Counted from the stretch's first letter, positions 8,331 to 17,332 are shown. The stretch: DNA of 64,000 nt from CAKZQX01 sp034437035 (GCA_034437035.1 DAOTUI010000247.1:14136-78135); one strand, 5' to 3'. Notes: generated by a model not told the origin, from the sequence alone. Translations and numbers: made by a program.

Positions 8331-9551
8331 CTACGCCGACTCGGGCAGATCCTCTTGCTCATCTAACCCGCCCGTACCGCGTTCGTGGGCCAGCGCCAGA
8401 CCAATCCGCGAACTACGCAACCGCCAGAGCAGGGTTCCCAGGGCCGACCCGAAGCGATCAATAAGCTGCTGGCGAGTACGCCCGGCATAGTAGCGCCGGC
8501 GCACATACTCCTCCAGTTGTATGTTCTCACCAATTGCGCGAAACTCCTCCTGCATTGTATCCTGGCTGGTTGTCGAGCGTACCTTGAAGTTAACACTATC
8601 GAAGCCAAACGTGGCTGCGACATCGATCAGGTGCGGCAGTGATTCATATGGCGATTCCAGCTCCAGATCAGCCCGGGCATAAATACCCACCTGCCGGGTA
8701 TTGGACACCGTCTGCTTCAACTGCGACCTGATCTGGAATGACTCAAACACCCGGGTAGAGTAGAAGTCAAACCGCAACACTTCACACCCTGCCTGGACCA
8801 TCTGCTTGAGCAGCACTATATCCAGCTTCTCGGTATTGACCACACCCTCCCATGCGATGCGCAAATCAGCATCACAGAGACGCGTCAGGAACTCATGGAG
8901 CCACTCCATATCCGTTGTCAGGGCCACACCCGGGAAGAAGTAGTGCCGGATACCATACTCACGCGAGACACTCCGCAGTTCTGAGACAATCTGCGCCGGC
9001 GCGCGCAGCACAATCTTATCCGGCTGTTCACTATGCGGCATGCCAATCAGTAGCGTTGTCTGTAACTCATTCCCAACCGCACGCAGACCATACTGCTCCA
9101 GTGAAAGGAGATGGCGGGCCGGAAACGGCAGTTGGTCAAGATCCTGCACAAATGTATCTGGTGCGGAGGTGCCCCCGGTGACATTTTTTTCATTTTCGGA
9201 GAGCGATCCCGGTTGCTGATTAATCCAGGTCAGCACCTCGGCACAGGCACGCCCAATCGCCAGTTCACCGCGCCGCAACTGCATGGGCACAACATAGTTG
9301 TGCTGCGCGTCTAACAACTCGACCGCGTCTTCCAGGAGCGATATTTCTTCGCCCACCACAATCACTACCTGAGGGCGAAACGTTTGCAAAGGCCGCAACG
9401 CTACCGCAAGCGGTACATCGGGCGTCAACGCCGGATCGTAGATCCGGACGATATGGCGCTGATGCTCAAGCACTGCGGCGATATAGGCCAGCGTAAGCGG
9501 TGGTGCCGCCGGCGGCTCATTATTTGGTAGGACAATCAGGGCTACGTTCAC
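8331..9551 (-). CDS. cobalamin-binding/radical-SAM-like protein lacking the CxxxCxxC cluster motif
   Basis: About 406 residues. The N-terminal ~130 residues look like the B12-binding module of BchE-type proteins (PPLTLAYIAAVLEHQRH, then VVIVVGEE). The linker DLDQLPFPARHLL is the usual bridge to a radical SAM barrel. The following region matches that barrel (SELRSVSREYGIRHYFFPGV, GCEVLRFDFYSTR), but the segment where CxxxCxxC belongs reads TLLIGMPHSEQPDKI and has no cysteine. Only three cysteines exist in the whole protein, none clustered. It is therefore probably not a radical SAM enzyme. A GTG at 9551 with GAGG seven bases upstream is preferred to the TTG at 9557. It lies downstream of the 9.7-12.7 kb two-component system on the same strand. 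Confidence 0.75.
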   Translation of the reverse strand: MNVALIVLPNNEPPAAPPLTLAYIAAVLEHQRHIVRIYDPALTPDVPLAVALRPLQTFRPQVVIVVGEEISLLEDAVELLDAQHNYVVPMQLRRGELAIGRACAEVLTWINQQPGSLSENEKNVTGGTSAPDTFVQDLDQLPFPARHLLSLEQYGLRAVGNELQTTLLIGMPHSEQPDKIVLRAPAQIVSELRSVSREYGIRHYFFPGVALTTDMEWLHEFLTRLCDADLRIAWEGVVNTEKLDIVLLKQMVQAGCEVLRFDFYSTRVFESFQIRSQLKQTVSNTRQVGIYARADLELESPYESLPHLIDVAATFGFDSVNFKVRSTTSQDTMQEEFRAIGENIQLEEYVRRRYYAGRTRQQLIDRFGSALGTLLWRLRSSRIGLALAHERGTGGLDEQEDLPESA

Positions 9552-9738
9552 GGACAAACCTCATTCAGCGCTAGTGCAACCGTACCTATCAGTTTACTAC
9601 GACAAGCTGACGCAGAGGTGAACATCTCCTGGGAAAAGAGTAAAAAATGCTTCAGACTCACCGACGCGAGTCTAAAGCACCCGGAGAGCAGCGTTGCCGT
9701 TGCAGTGTACCATGTACTCGTCACCAGATACAATTATA

Positions 9739-11907
9739 TCAGACAGCTTCTTGCAACACACCCAGCGTCCGTTCTCGATCCACCAGCGGGAGCGCGAACG
9801 TAAAGCGGCTCCCCTGGTCTATCTCGCTCTGAACCCAGATCCGTCCATTATGTCCCTCAACAATCTGTTGACAGATCGACAGACCCAACCCCAGATGGGT
9901 GCCCTGGTTCGACGGCGCGCGATGCGCCCGATAGAATCGACTGAAAATTTTTGCCTGCTCTTCGGGCGGGATACCCATTCCCGTATCGCTGACAAAAATT
10001 TGCACTTCAGTATCGCACACTTCCACGCCGATTGCAATAGTACCACCGGCTGAAGTTGCTTTTATCGCATTCTCTGCCAGGTTGGTAATCACCTGTCCAA
10101 TCCGTTCGCCATCCACCAGCAACTCTGGAATATCGGGTTGAACCTCGGACACCAGTGTCAATCCGGCCTGTTCCGCCTGAAGCTGTAGCCGCGCAGAGGT
10201 TGACTCAACCAGCGCAGCAACATCACACCAGTCGGGCTGTAACCGCAATCGGCCGGAGTCCAGGCGATTAAACTCCAGCAACTCCGTAATGCGTCCCTTC
10301 AGTTGTTCAACCTGACCATCAGCGAGACCCAGGAACTCCTCTTGCACCTCAGAGAGTGGCCCGACACGCCCTTGAAGGACAATTTTCAGAAAACCATTGA
10401 GGGTATTCAGCGGATTGCGTAACTCATGCGAAACCATCGAAATAAACTCGGTGCGCGCCCGCTCTTCGGCTTTATGATCCGTAATATCGTGCAGCACAAT
10501 TGCCACATGTGACGGATCTTCCTCAGCAATACGCACCAGCGAGGCAAACGCGTGGAAGACCAGTTCATCATCGTCATCTTGCGTACCAACGCGTAATTCC
10601 CGACGCAGCTTCATCGTCTCTTCGCCTCGCACATCACCCGCTAACCGCCGCAACTGCTCGTGCAGGCTTGAACGGGAGGCGGCTGAACTGGACAGCACCT
10701 GGTAGGCTACCGGGTTGGCAATATTCACCTCATTGCGGCTGTTGAAGACAATCAGGCCATCACCAATATCGCGCAGTACCGCCTCAAGCATGGCTTCCTG
10801 GTGCGCAAGCTCAGAGTGCAGTTCGGCATTATTAATTGCAACCCATGCCTGAATACCGAAGGAATTCAGATGCCGGGCCTCGGACGAAGTAAACACCTGA
10901 CGTTGCGTGCTTAACACACTCAATGCCCCGCGCACAACACCATTCACATCAATCAGTGGTACACTCAACGCCGCAATAACACCGCTACGATAGAGCTCCT
11001 GCCATTCCCGCTCGCGGAGGGTATCGCTGACGATTAAGGCACTCTGCTGCTGCACAACGCGCCGTGCCAGCGGCTCGGCCCAATCGGTGGGCAGTACCAC
11101 ATCAAGCGAGAGCGTATGATGCGTGAATCCCGACTCATTGGAGAGCGAAAGCGCCGCCGCCGAAACACGGGCCGTGCCCAGCATCTGCATCGCGTTATCG
11201 AGAATCTGGCTAAACACCTGTTCAAGGTTCAGTGACCCGGTTACGGCACGGAGACTCTCTTCAAGCGCCTGCTGTGAACGAATACGCACACGCAGGTCAT
11301 TGTTAATACTCTCCATCTCCGCCACCCGCGACTCATACGACTGGCGCTGGCGTTCAAGCTGTTGGTCCAACCGGATATTATCGCTCAGTCGGCGCTGGCC
11401 AAGGACAATCACCAGCGTGACGAAGCCCAGACTACCAATCAGAAGACCCCAGTAGGCCGGGTTATGCTGAACATCTGTCAGACTGGCTGCCAGGTACAGG
11501 GGACCAAGCAACGCGGGAACCAGCAGCATCCAGAGGAAATACCGACGGTACAGGAGTGCTTTAATTGCCAGCACTGCATAGAGCGGAAAGATATCCGGAT
11601 GGAGCGGACCACTGGCCATCAGCAGCAGGATCACCAGCATGGCATCGCTCAGAATTGAACTGACATGGAAAACCCTGTGCCAGGCATGCAGGTGGCTCAG
11701 GCGCGGGTGGCGCAACGCAATCAACAGTGAGAGATTAAACAGCGCATAGCCAACCAGCACGGTCCAGGCACTGGGGGTAAGCTGCAGATTTGCAAACCAC
11801 CAGGCAATTCCAAAGATGGGCAACGGCAAAAGTGAACGTGCCCGATTACGACCCTGAGGCTGTAGCCAGGGCTGAGCACGCGCAAGAAACACGTCACTAG
11901 CAGTCAT
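9739..11907 (-). CDS. membrane sensor histidine kinase with GAF and PAS domains
   Basis: About 722 residues. The N-terminus has about six membrane segments (residues ~25-175), then a coiled coil (~185-235), GAF (~240-385), PAS (~390-485), HisKA with H-box VSHELRNPLNTLNG (~505), and HATPase_c with NLAENAIKATSAGG, DTGMGIPPEEQ and HLGLGLSICQQI. The start at 11907 has AGGAG upstream; the longer frame to 11964 is unsupported. It follows the OmpR-type regulator by 108 bp on the same strand, so the two form a two-component pair. Confidence 0.93.
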   Translation of the reverse strand: MTASDVFLARAQPWLQPQGRNRARSLLPLPIFGIAWWFANLQLTPSAWTVLVGYALFNLSLLIALRHPRLSHLHAWHRVFHVSSILSDAMLVILLLMASGPLHPDIFPLYAVLAIKALLYRRYFLWMLLVPALLGPLYLAASLTDVQHNPAYWGLLIGSLGFVTLVIVLGQRRLSDNIRLDQQLERQRQSYESRVAEMESINNDLRVRIRSQQALEESLRAVTGSLNLEQVFSQILDNAMQMLGTARVSAAALSLSNESGFTHHTLSLDVVLPTDWAEPLARRVVQQQSALIVSDTLREREWQELYRSGVIAALSVPLIDVNGVVRGALSVLSTQRQVFTSSEARHLNSFGIQAWVAINNAELHSELAHQEAMLEAVLRDIGDGLIVFNSRNEVNIANPVAYQVLSSSAASRSSLHEQLRRLAGDVRGEETMKLRRELRVGTQDDDDELVFHAFASLVRIAEEDPSHVAIVLHDITDHKAEERARTEFISMVSHELRNPLNTLNGFLKIVLQGRVGPLSEVQEEFLGLADGQVEQLKGRITELLEFNRLDSGRLRLQPDWCDVAALVESTSARLQLQAEQAGLTLVSEVQPDIPELLVDGERIGQVITNLAENAIKATSAGGTIAIGVEVCDTEVQIFVSDTGMGIPPEEQAKIFSRFYRAHRAPSNQGTHLGLGLSICQQIVEGHNGRIWVQSEIDQGSRFTFALPLVDRERTLGVLQEAV

Positions 11908-12015
11908 AGGCCGGCATCTCCTGAAGGGAAATTGTGTATGGCACAGACGGCCTATCTTCAACACATCGCAAATACGCCACCAGGTTTCCGACGATCATCA
12001 CAGCTTCCCAAACCA

Positions 12016-12696
12016 CTATGCTTCAAACTTATACCCAAGATTACGAACAGTAATCACATGGTGCGGATGCTCCGGGTCTTTCTCAACCTTGGTGCGCAGT
12101 CGGCGAATATAGACCGCCACGAGATTACTTTCCCCTTCATAGTCATAGCCCCAGACCTTGCTGAGGATCTGGCTGGTATTCAACACACGACCTGAATTCT
12201 TCATCAGATAGTAGAGCAGGCGAAACTCGAGCGGTGTCAACTCAACGGCCCGACCATCGTCGAACAGCACTTTATGCTCGACCGGGTCCAGGGTAAGACC
12301 ACCCTGGCTCAGGCGCGAAGATGGATTGAGCATATCGCTGTTGCGCCGCCGAAGCACGGCCTCAACCCGCGCCAGCAACTCGGAAGGCTCGAACGGCTTG
12401 ACCAGATAGTCATCGCCACCGATCTGCAAGCCCATGACGCGATCTTGCAACTGTGAACGCCCGGACAGGAAAATAATGGGCACATCGGAGGTGCGTCGGA
12501 TCTGACGACAAATATCAAAGCCGCTTGACTTGGGCATCATAACGTCCAGGAGGATCAAATCCGGGTTGTGTTGCTCCACCGACTGCAAGATAGTCGAGGC
12601 GTCATATGCCTTGTAGACGCGGTATCCGGCCTCTTCGAGCACAAACGAAGTCAATTTCACACTAGGTATATCATCATCGGCAACCAGAATATGCAT
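12016..12696 (-). CDS. OmpR/PhoB-family response regulator
   Basis: 226 residues. Receiver domain (~1-118) with acidic pair DDD near the N-terminus, phospho-acceptor Asp in LILLDVMMPK and the Lys in YLVKPFEPSE. The C-terminal winged helix (~130-226) shows LTPLEFRLLYYLMKN, LVAVYIRRLRTKVEKD and VRNLGYKF. The ATG at 12696 has TAAGGAGTG upstream. It is the first gene of the pair with the 9739-11907 kinase, which should phosphorylate it. A three-copy 14-bp direct repeat lies 26-75 bp upstream of the start and could be the operator. Confidence 0.95.
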   Translation of the reverse strand: MHILVADDDIPSVKLTSFVLEEAGYRVYKAYDASTILQSVEQHNPDLILLDVMMPKSSGFDICRQIRRTSDVPIIFLSGRSQLQDRVMGLQIGGDDYLVKPFEPSELLARVEAVLRRRNSDMLNPSSRLSQGGLTLDPVEHKVLFDDGRAVELTPLEFRLLYYLMKNSGRVLNTSQILSKVWGYDYEGESNLVAVYIRRLRTKVEKDPEHPHHVITVRNLGYKFEA

Positions 12697-12721
12697 TGCT
12701 GCACTCCTTAATATCTTTCCA

Positions 12722-12770
12722 GGTAGTTGTTTGCAGGTAGTTGTTTGCAGGTAGTTGTTTGCAGGCAACG
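12722..12770. repeat. 14-bp direct repeat (2 x 7), three copies, upstream of response regulator
   Basis: GGTAGTTGTTTGCA occurs three times head to tail, then GGCAACG. Each copy is two 7-mers. The position upstream of an OmpR-type gene fits tandem binding sites for such regulators, but the 7-bp phase also fits the heptamer arrays seen elsewhere in this window. Confidence 0.75.
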
Positions 12771-13026
12771 AAAACTTTGGGTGTCCCTATCTAATATATA
12801 ACTCCGCGAAGTTGCATAAAGTTACGCGGATTTGGCGAGACTTTGAAAATTCCGTCGCATGCATTGCGTGGGCGCTTCCATCGGGCGTAGACAACACCGA
12901 GATTACCGAACGGAGGGATAGATCATGGTCATCACGGAGCAGACCGCGATGGTGTGCCGCATGACACACCAGTCCGCTGCCGTTGATCACCGCTGTGGTG
13001 AAAAAGAGTTATGTGCGCTTCTCCGA
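12771..13026. other. gene-free stretch with small hairpin
   Basis: No gene. A small inverted repeat TGGTGTG/CACACCA (12950-12971) is the only structure noticed. It lies 3' of the sugar transferase (minus strand) and 5' of the response regulator. Confidence 0.5.
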
Positions 13027-14514
13027 CTAGTAAGCGTTTTCTTGCTTGCCGGTTAGAAACGCAACGACTGTTTTTAGAATGATCTTGATATCAAACAGGA
13101 GCGACCAGTTCTCAATATAGTAGAGATCATAGCGGGTGCGCTCCTCGATACTAGTGTCGCCGCGCAGTCCGTTGACCTGGGCCCAACCGGTAATGCCGGC
13201 CTTTTCCTTGTGGCGGCGCATGTAACGCGGAATCTGCCGGCTGAAGTGCTCCACCCACTTGGGCTGTTCCGGACGCGGCCCCACGACACTCATATCGCCC
13301 AGCAGCGCGTTAATAAACTGGGGCAACTCATCAATTGAGTAGCGGCGCAGCAGCGCCCCCAACCGCGTCACGCGCGGATCATTCGGCCGGGTCCAGCCTG
13401 GCCCTTTGTGCTCGGAGTCGATGCACATGGTGCGGAATTTGAGCATCCAGAAGGGTTTCCCGTCAAGACCTACCCGCTCTTGCCAAAAAAAGACGGGTCC
13501 GGGTGAGTCCAGGCGCACCAGCAGTGCAACCAGGATCAGCAACGGCGCGGTCAGGAGCAGGACCGCGCCCGCGACAACGATATCGAGCCCCCGCTTGAGC
13601 GTCTGGTTCCAGGGACTATCCAGAGCGGCATTCTTCACGCTGACCAGCGGCAGACCGCTCAGGTCGCCAATCGAGACCTCGTTGTTAGTGATGAGATGGA
13701 AGGTATCCGGATAGACTTTGATCGTGACGGCCTCGTTCTCAACCGACGAAATGATATCGAGGAGATCATCCGGCGTGCGCCCGGAGAGGGCCACCAGCAC
13801 TTCGTCAGCCTGCGTTGCACGCACAACCCGATCAAGATGGCTGGTACGGCCCAGGACCGGCAGCCCTTCAATCATTGTCCCGACCTCGTAGGTATCGGAC
13901 AGAAATCCCTGCACCCGGTAGCCCAGTTCCGGCGAGCGGCGAATCGTATTCCAGACGGCCTGGCCGGGCGTACGCGCGCCGACAATCAGCACACGCCGCA
14001 GATCAATGCCCTGCGAACGTAACCGGAAGACCAGACCGCGATGGAAGAAGCGCAGCATGACGCTGCTACCGATTGCCACCAACCAGCCAAACGCAATGAT
14101 CGATGCGGTCCAGGGCAGGCTGGCATAGCCAAACAGCGGCAAAACCGAGGTATTGATCATCAGCGCCAGAACGGTCGTCAGCGAGATGGCGGTAAACACT
14201 TTGTAGGCTTCATCAACACGTGACGCGCCCCGCCGCAGGTCGTAGAGGCCATTGGCACTAAAGGCAAATCCAAACACCAGATTGAAGAGCAGCAGAAATA
14301 GCCCGAAGGAAAGCGGGTCTTCCGGCAACTGGAGGGCGTTCGCCTGAATCTCCGGCAAATGCCGGATATAGACGCCGATAAACGACGCATTAACCGCAGC
14401 GGCATCACAGCCGATTAACACGAGCATCAACAACACGCGCCAGACGCGGTCGCGAGGACGCCCGCCGTTAGCCGACGCGGCGTACCGCTGCGGGGCGGAT
14501 GAAATTGCGGCCAA
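13027..14514 (-). CDS. polyprenyl-phosphate sugar-1-phosphate transferase (WbaP/WcaJ type)
   Basis: 495 residues. Four or five N-terminal membrane segments, a central Rossmann-like CoA-binding-type domain (RVLIVGARTPGQAVW), then the bacterial sugar transferase domain (~300-495). That domain shows KRGLDIVVAG, FFWQERVGLDGKPFWMLKFR, RRYSIDELPQFINAL, LGDMSVVGPRPEQP and KAGITGWAQVNGLRGDT. It loads the first hexose-1-phosphate on undecaprenyl phosphate for polysaccharide assembly. The apparent start is TTG at 14514, overlapping the upstream glycosyltransferase by 47 bp; a later start is possible. It forms a pair with 14468-15367. Confidence 0.92.
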   Translation of the reverse strand: MAAISSAPQRYAASANGGRPRDRVWRVLLMLVLIGCDAAAVNASFIGVYIRHLPEIQANALQLPEDPLSFGLFLLLFNLVFGFAFSANGLYDLRRGASRVDEAYKVFTAISLTTVLALMINTSVLPLFGYASLPWTASIIAFGWLVAIGSSVMLRFFHRGLVFRLRSQGIDLRRVLIVGARTPGQAVWNTIRRSPELGYRVQGFLSDTYEVGTMIEGLPVLGRTSHLDRVVRATQADEVLVALSGRTPDDLLDIISSVENEAVTIKVYPDTFHLITNNEVSIGDLSGLPLVSVKNAALDSPWNQTLKRGLDIVVAGAVLLLTAPLLILVALLVRLDSPGPVFFWQERVGLDGKPFWMLKFRTMCIDSEHKGPGWTRPNDPRVTRLGALLRRYSIDELPQFINALLGDMSVVGPRPEQPKWVEHFSRQIPRYMRRHKEKAGITGWAQVNGLRGDTSIEERTRYDLYYIENWSLLFDIKIILKTVVAFLTGKQENAY

Positions 14515-15367
14515 GGGCTATGATCTCCTTGAGCGTAATTCCAAATTCGATCAGCACATTGAGCGGCGCAGGTGTGATTGCAGCATAGTGCTTCCGATGG
14601 AAAATACGCATCGCTTCATAGAAAGCCCGAATGGATGGGATGGCCCGGCGCGTACTGGCGGCGCGCTTGTAGTGCAGCACCTGCACTCCAGGATAGTAGA
14701 GAACACGCCAGCCATACTGTTTGATCCGGTAGGCCCAGTCGAGATCTTCACCATACATAAAGAACTGCTCGTCAAGCAGGCCCACTTCACGGATAATGCC
14801 GGTACGGAGCAACATACATGCCCCCACCACCGCGTCAACCTCTGTTTCGGTGTCAGGATCGAGATAGGAGAGGTTGTAACGTCCAAAGCGTCGGCTGCGG
14901 GGAAAGAGCTGCGCCAGCCCGGTCATACGGTAGAACGCAACCTCAGGCGTGGGAAACGACCGGCGGCAGGCCAGATCAAGCGAGCCATCGGCCAGAACCA
15001 ACTTTGGCCCCACCACGCCCACATCTGCATGCGTTTCAAGATAATCTCCCAGCCCATCGAGTGCTCCCGGTGGCACAACCGTATCATTGTTAAGCAGTAA
15101 AACATAGTCCGGTGCATCCGCCTGCCGAACAATCTCGCGGAGTGCCAGGTTATTACCATAGGCAAAGCCGCCATTTCGCGCACTGACAATCAGGCGCACC
15201 TGGGGGAAACGGGTGCGGACAACATCCACACTCGCATCACGCGAGGCATTATCAACCACCCAGACCTCCAGCGAGCAGCGGGTGGGGGTAGCATAGATTG
15301 AGCCCAGGCAGTCGGCCAGCAGGTCGGCCCGGTTATAGTTAAGAATGACAATGGCGAGAGCAGGCAT
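14468..15367 (-). CDS. family 2 glycosyltransferase (rhamnosyltransferase-like)
   Basis: 299 residues, ATG at 15367. GT2 signature: VILNYNRADLLADCL, VWVVDNASRD, NGGFAYGNNLAL, LLLNNDTVV (the DxD-like metal site), then GACMLLR and EQFFMYGEDLDWAYRIKQYGW (ED acceptor site). A membrane-associated C-terminus is likely. Overlap with the following polyprenyl sugar transferase suggests coupled translation and a shared role in extracellular polysaccharide synthesis. The sugar donor is not predictable from sequence. Confidence 0.93.
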   Translation of the reverse strand: MPALAIVILNYNRADLLADCLGSIYATPTRCSLEVWVVDNASRDASVDVVRTRFPQVRLIVSARNGGFAYGNNLALREIVRQADAPDYVLLLNNDTVVPPGALDGLGDYLETHADVGVVGPKLVLADGSLDLACRRSFPTPEVAFYRMTGLAQLFPRSRRFGRYNLSYLDPDTETEVDAVVGACMLLRTGIIREVGLLDEQFFMYGEDLDWAYRIKQYGWRVLYYPGVQVLHYKRAASTRRAIPSIRAFYEAMRIFHRKHYAAITPAPLNVLIEFGITLKEIIALGRNFIRPAAVRRVG

Positions 15368-15857
15368 AGTTCATTAAAAATTTGTCATCAAAGAGTTATA
15401 CTGCTATAGACGCTTGAATAGATCCGGTCAGGCTTTCACCTTTCACGACTTTCGGGTAAGGTACTACCATTATACATCGCATGGAGTACGATTCAGTTAC
15501 ACGCGAGAAAGGCATCAGAAAGCCCTCAGTTGCCTGTCAGATTTCCAAACAGTACCGTCTGGAAGCCTAAACATGGCATTGCGCCACCGTAATACAACGA
15601 CGATCTGTGACCGTCGGGCGTTGCGTGTATCGACTGATGCAACCAGGATCAAACAACTCAGGGGAAAGTGTCGCTGTCAGCCGGATCGATCTATACTCCC
15701 TTGGAAGTATATTATGTTAAGTCCATGCTATGTAACAACATTTATTGCTGAATGTTGCAAGAATTGTTCCATTGTCGTATCGAATTGCACGTTACAAGCT
15801 GTTTCTTGCATTCGATACCACGCCCCGCGCGAATATTCGTTCCTCGCACGACGCTCA
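15368..15857. other. gene-free stretch
   Basis: Upstream region of the glycosyltransferase. No ORF or structure could be supported before the first palindromic element at 15865. Confidence 0.5.
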
Positions 15858-15864
15858 TGAATGA

Positions 15865-16061
15865 CACGACTTACGCGGTGGACATTCAAATCAGGCATTT
15901 GCCTGAATGAACGGCCCGATTCGCCTGCGGCAGCGTGGTACCTGATCTATCTTTTTCACAAAAAATTTGCACAGAATGCAAATTTTTTGTGAAAAAGAAT
16001 GGAGTCTTCCGCCCTGCCGGAGGCGAAATACTCTGCCAAGTCAGTGACCGCATAACGCGTG
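15865..16061 (+). mobile_element. nested-palindrome element, copy A1
   Basis: 197 bp. Ends CACGACTTACGCGGT and ACCGCATAACGCGTG are inverted repeats. Inner arms CGCCTGCGGCAG and CTGCCGGAGGCG pair with one G-G mismatch. The apical hairpin has a 20-bp stem starting TTTTTCAC. Flanked by TGAATGA (15858-15864 and 16062-16068). Confidence 0.9.
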
Positions 16062-16068
16062 TGAATGA

Positions 16069-16286
16069 CACGCGTTACGCGGTGGGTGTACAAATCAGAC
16101 ACATGCTCCCACAACGGCAGTCTTCGCCTGCGGCAGCATGGTACTGTTTGATCTTTTTCACGAACATTTGGCTCGGAGTGCCAAATGTTCGTGAAAAAGA
16201 ATGTTCCATTCCACCCTACCGGAGGCGAATTGGGCCATTTGTCCAGACAGACGCCTGGTTTGGAACCGACCGCGTAACTCCTGCCG
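16069..16286 (+). mobile_element. nested-palindrome element, copy A2
   Basis: 218 bp, tandem to A1 and separated from it by TGAATGA only. The apical stem differs from A1 (CACGAACATTTGGC with its exact complement). The right variable arm is longer than in A1. Confidence 0.9.
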
Positions 16287-16293
16287 TGAATGA

Positions 16294-16442
16294 CACGACT
16301 TACGCGGTGAGTGGTCAAACTGGACGTTTGACCAGATGAAAGCAGTCGTCGCCTGCGGCAGCATGGTACTGTTTGATCTTTGGTCTCTTCCGCCCTACCA
16401 GAGGCGATATCCGCTTCCAAACGCGGGACGGCCTAACGCGTG
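16294..16442 (+). mobile_element. nested-palindrome element, copy A3 (apical hairpin deleted)
   Basis: 149 bp, third unit in tandem and again bordered by TGAATGA (16287-16293 and 16443-16449). The inverted ends and the inner GC arms remain, but the apical hairpin is missing: GATCTT runs directly into TGGTCTCTTCC. Confidence 0.85.
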
Positions 16443-16449
16443 TGAATGA

Positions 16450-16815
16450 TTTGTCACGCATTCCGATTTGACAGAACATCGCAAACCATGTAATCTGTTA
16501 GTGCTTGAGAAAGCTATACCTGTCTCAGGCACATTCCATCTTCAGGGGTTTAGCGAGAAGACTGCATGTATTTTGGTAAACGACAAGCGGAACAGATTTA
16601 CCCGGTCGCGGTAACGGCACCGGGGCATGCAGCCATGCACGCGTTAAGGGGGCATACCGCAGTCTGGCGTGCAGGTTACTGGCATGCCAGGGTTATGCGT
16701 TCCGTGCGGGCGGTTTCATCAGCCGGCCCGATGCTCGTTATGGCTCTTTAAGGTGGACCGTGTCCCCCTGCGAGAGCCACAGTTGTACTAGTATACAACG
16801 GTTCTTGAAAAGGGG
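16450..16815. other. gene-free stretch upstream of HNH gene
   Basis: No supported gene; a 61-residue frame at 16566-16751 has no ribosome site or family features. The region should contain the promoter of the HNH-yraN pair, but no clear -35/-10 was found. Confidence 0.45.
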
Positions 16816-16824
16816 GTGGTCATC

Positions 16825-17331
16825 TTGGGGCAACGAGTCCTCGTTCTCAATGCCAGCTACGAACCGCTACAACTCATCTCCGTTCGCCGCGCCGTTATCC
16901 TGCTGCTCCAGGAGAAGGCAGAGCTTGTGGAAGCTGCCACCCAGCAGCTCCGGGCCAGTGAGTTTTCTCTGAATATGCCCATCGTTATTCGCCTGGTGCG
17001 GTATATCAAAATCCCACGGCGGCTTAAGTTACCCTGCTCCCGGCGTGGTGTGCTTGCTCGTGACCGTGAAACCTGCCAGTATTGTGGTATCCAGCCAGGA
17101 CGCACGCAGTTGACGGTTGATCATGTGATCCCGCGTTCTCAGGGCGGCCTGACCACCTGGGATAATGTGGTGCTGGCCTGCCGTGACTGTAACCATAAGA
17201 AGGGCGGACGTACACCCGAACAGGCTAATATGGTGCTGCTCTCAAAGCCGCGCCAACCGCAGTATGTCGCGTTTGCGCTGATGGGTGAACTGGAACGCAA
17301 CGACATCTGGCGCAAGTATGCCTTTAGCTGA
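16825..17331 (+). CDS. HNH endonuclease family protein
   Basis: 168 residues from a TTG at 16825, eight bases after AGGGGG; the GTG at 16816 lies inside the ribosome site and is less likely. The N-terminus GQRVLVLNASYEPLQLIS is typical of this HNH subfamily of Chloroflexota, Actinobacteria and Cyanobacteria. The HNH core is CQYCG, then LTVDHVIPRSQGGLTTWDN (catalytic His), then NVVLACRDCNHKKGGRTP. The four cysteines should bind a structural zinc. Its stop overlaps the start region of yraN, so both are co-transcribed. The cellular role of the subfamily is not known to me. Confidence 0.92.
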   Translation: MGQRVLVLNASYEPLQLISVRRAVILLLQEKAELVEAATQQLRASEFSLNMPIVIRLVRYIKIPRRLKLPCSRRGVLARDRETCQYCGIQPGRTQLTVDHVIPRSQGGLTTWDNVVLACRDCNHKKGGRTPEQANMVLLSKPRQPQYVAFALMGELERNDIWRKYAFS

Positions 17332-17332
17332 T

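Noticed and set aside
15956..16420. ORFs of up to 154 residues in the locus A repeats
   Set aside because: They are translations of the palindromic element (for example PPVGWNGTFFFTNIWH) and recur at other loci with the repeats.
15865..16442. CRISPR array
   Set aside because: The repeats are ~195 bp, themselves palindromic, separated by one shared 7-bp word and not by unique spacers, and no cas gene is present.
16566..16751. 61-residue ORF before the HNH gene
   Set aside because: No ribosome site and no family features; low-complexity, Arg/Ala-rich composition as in shadow frames.
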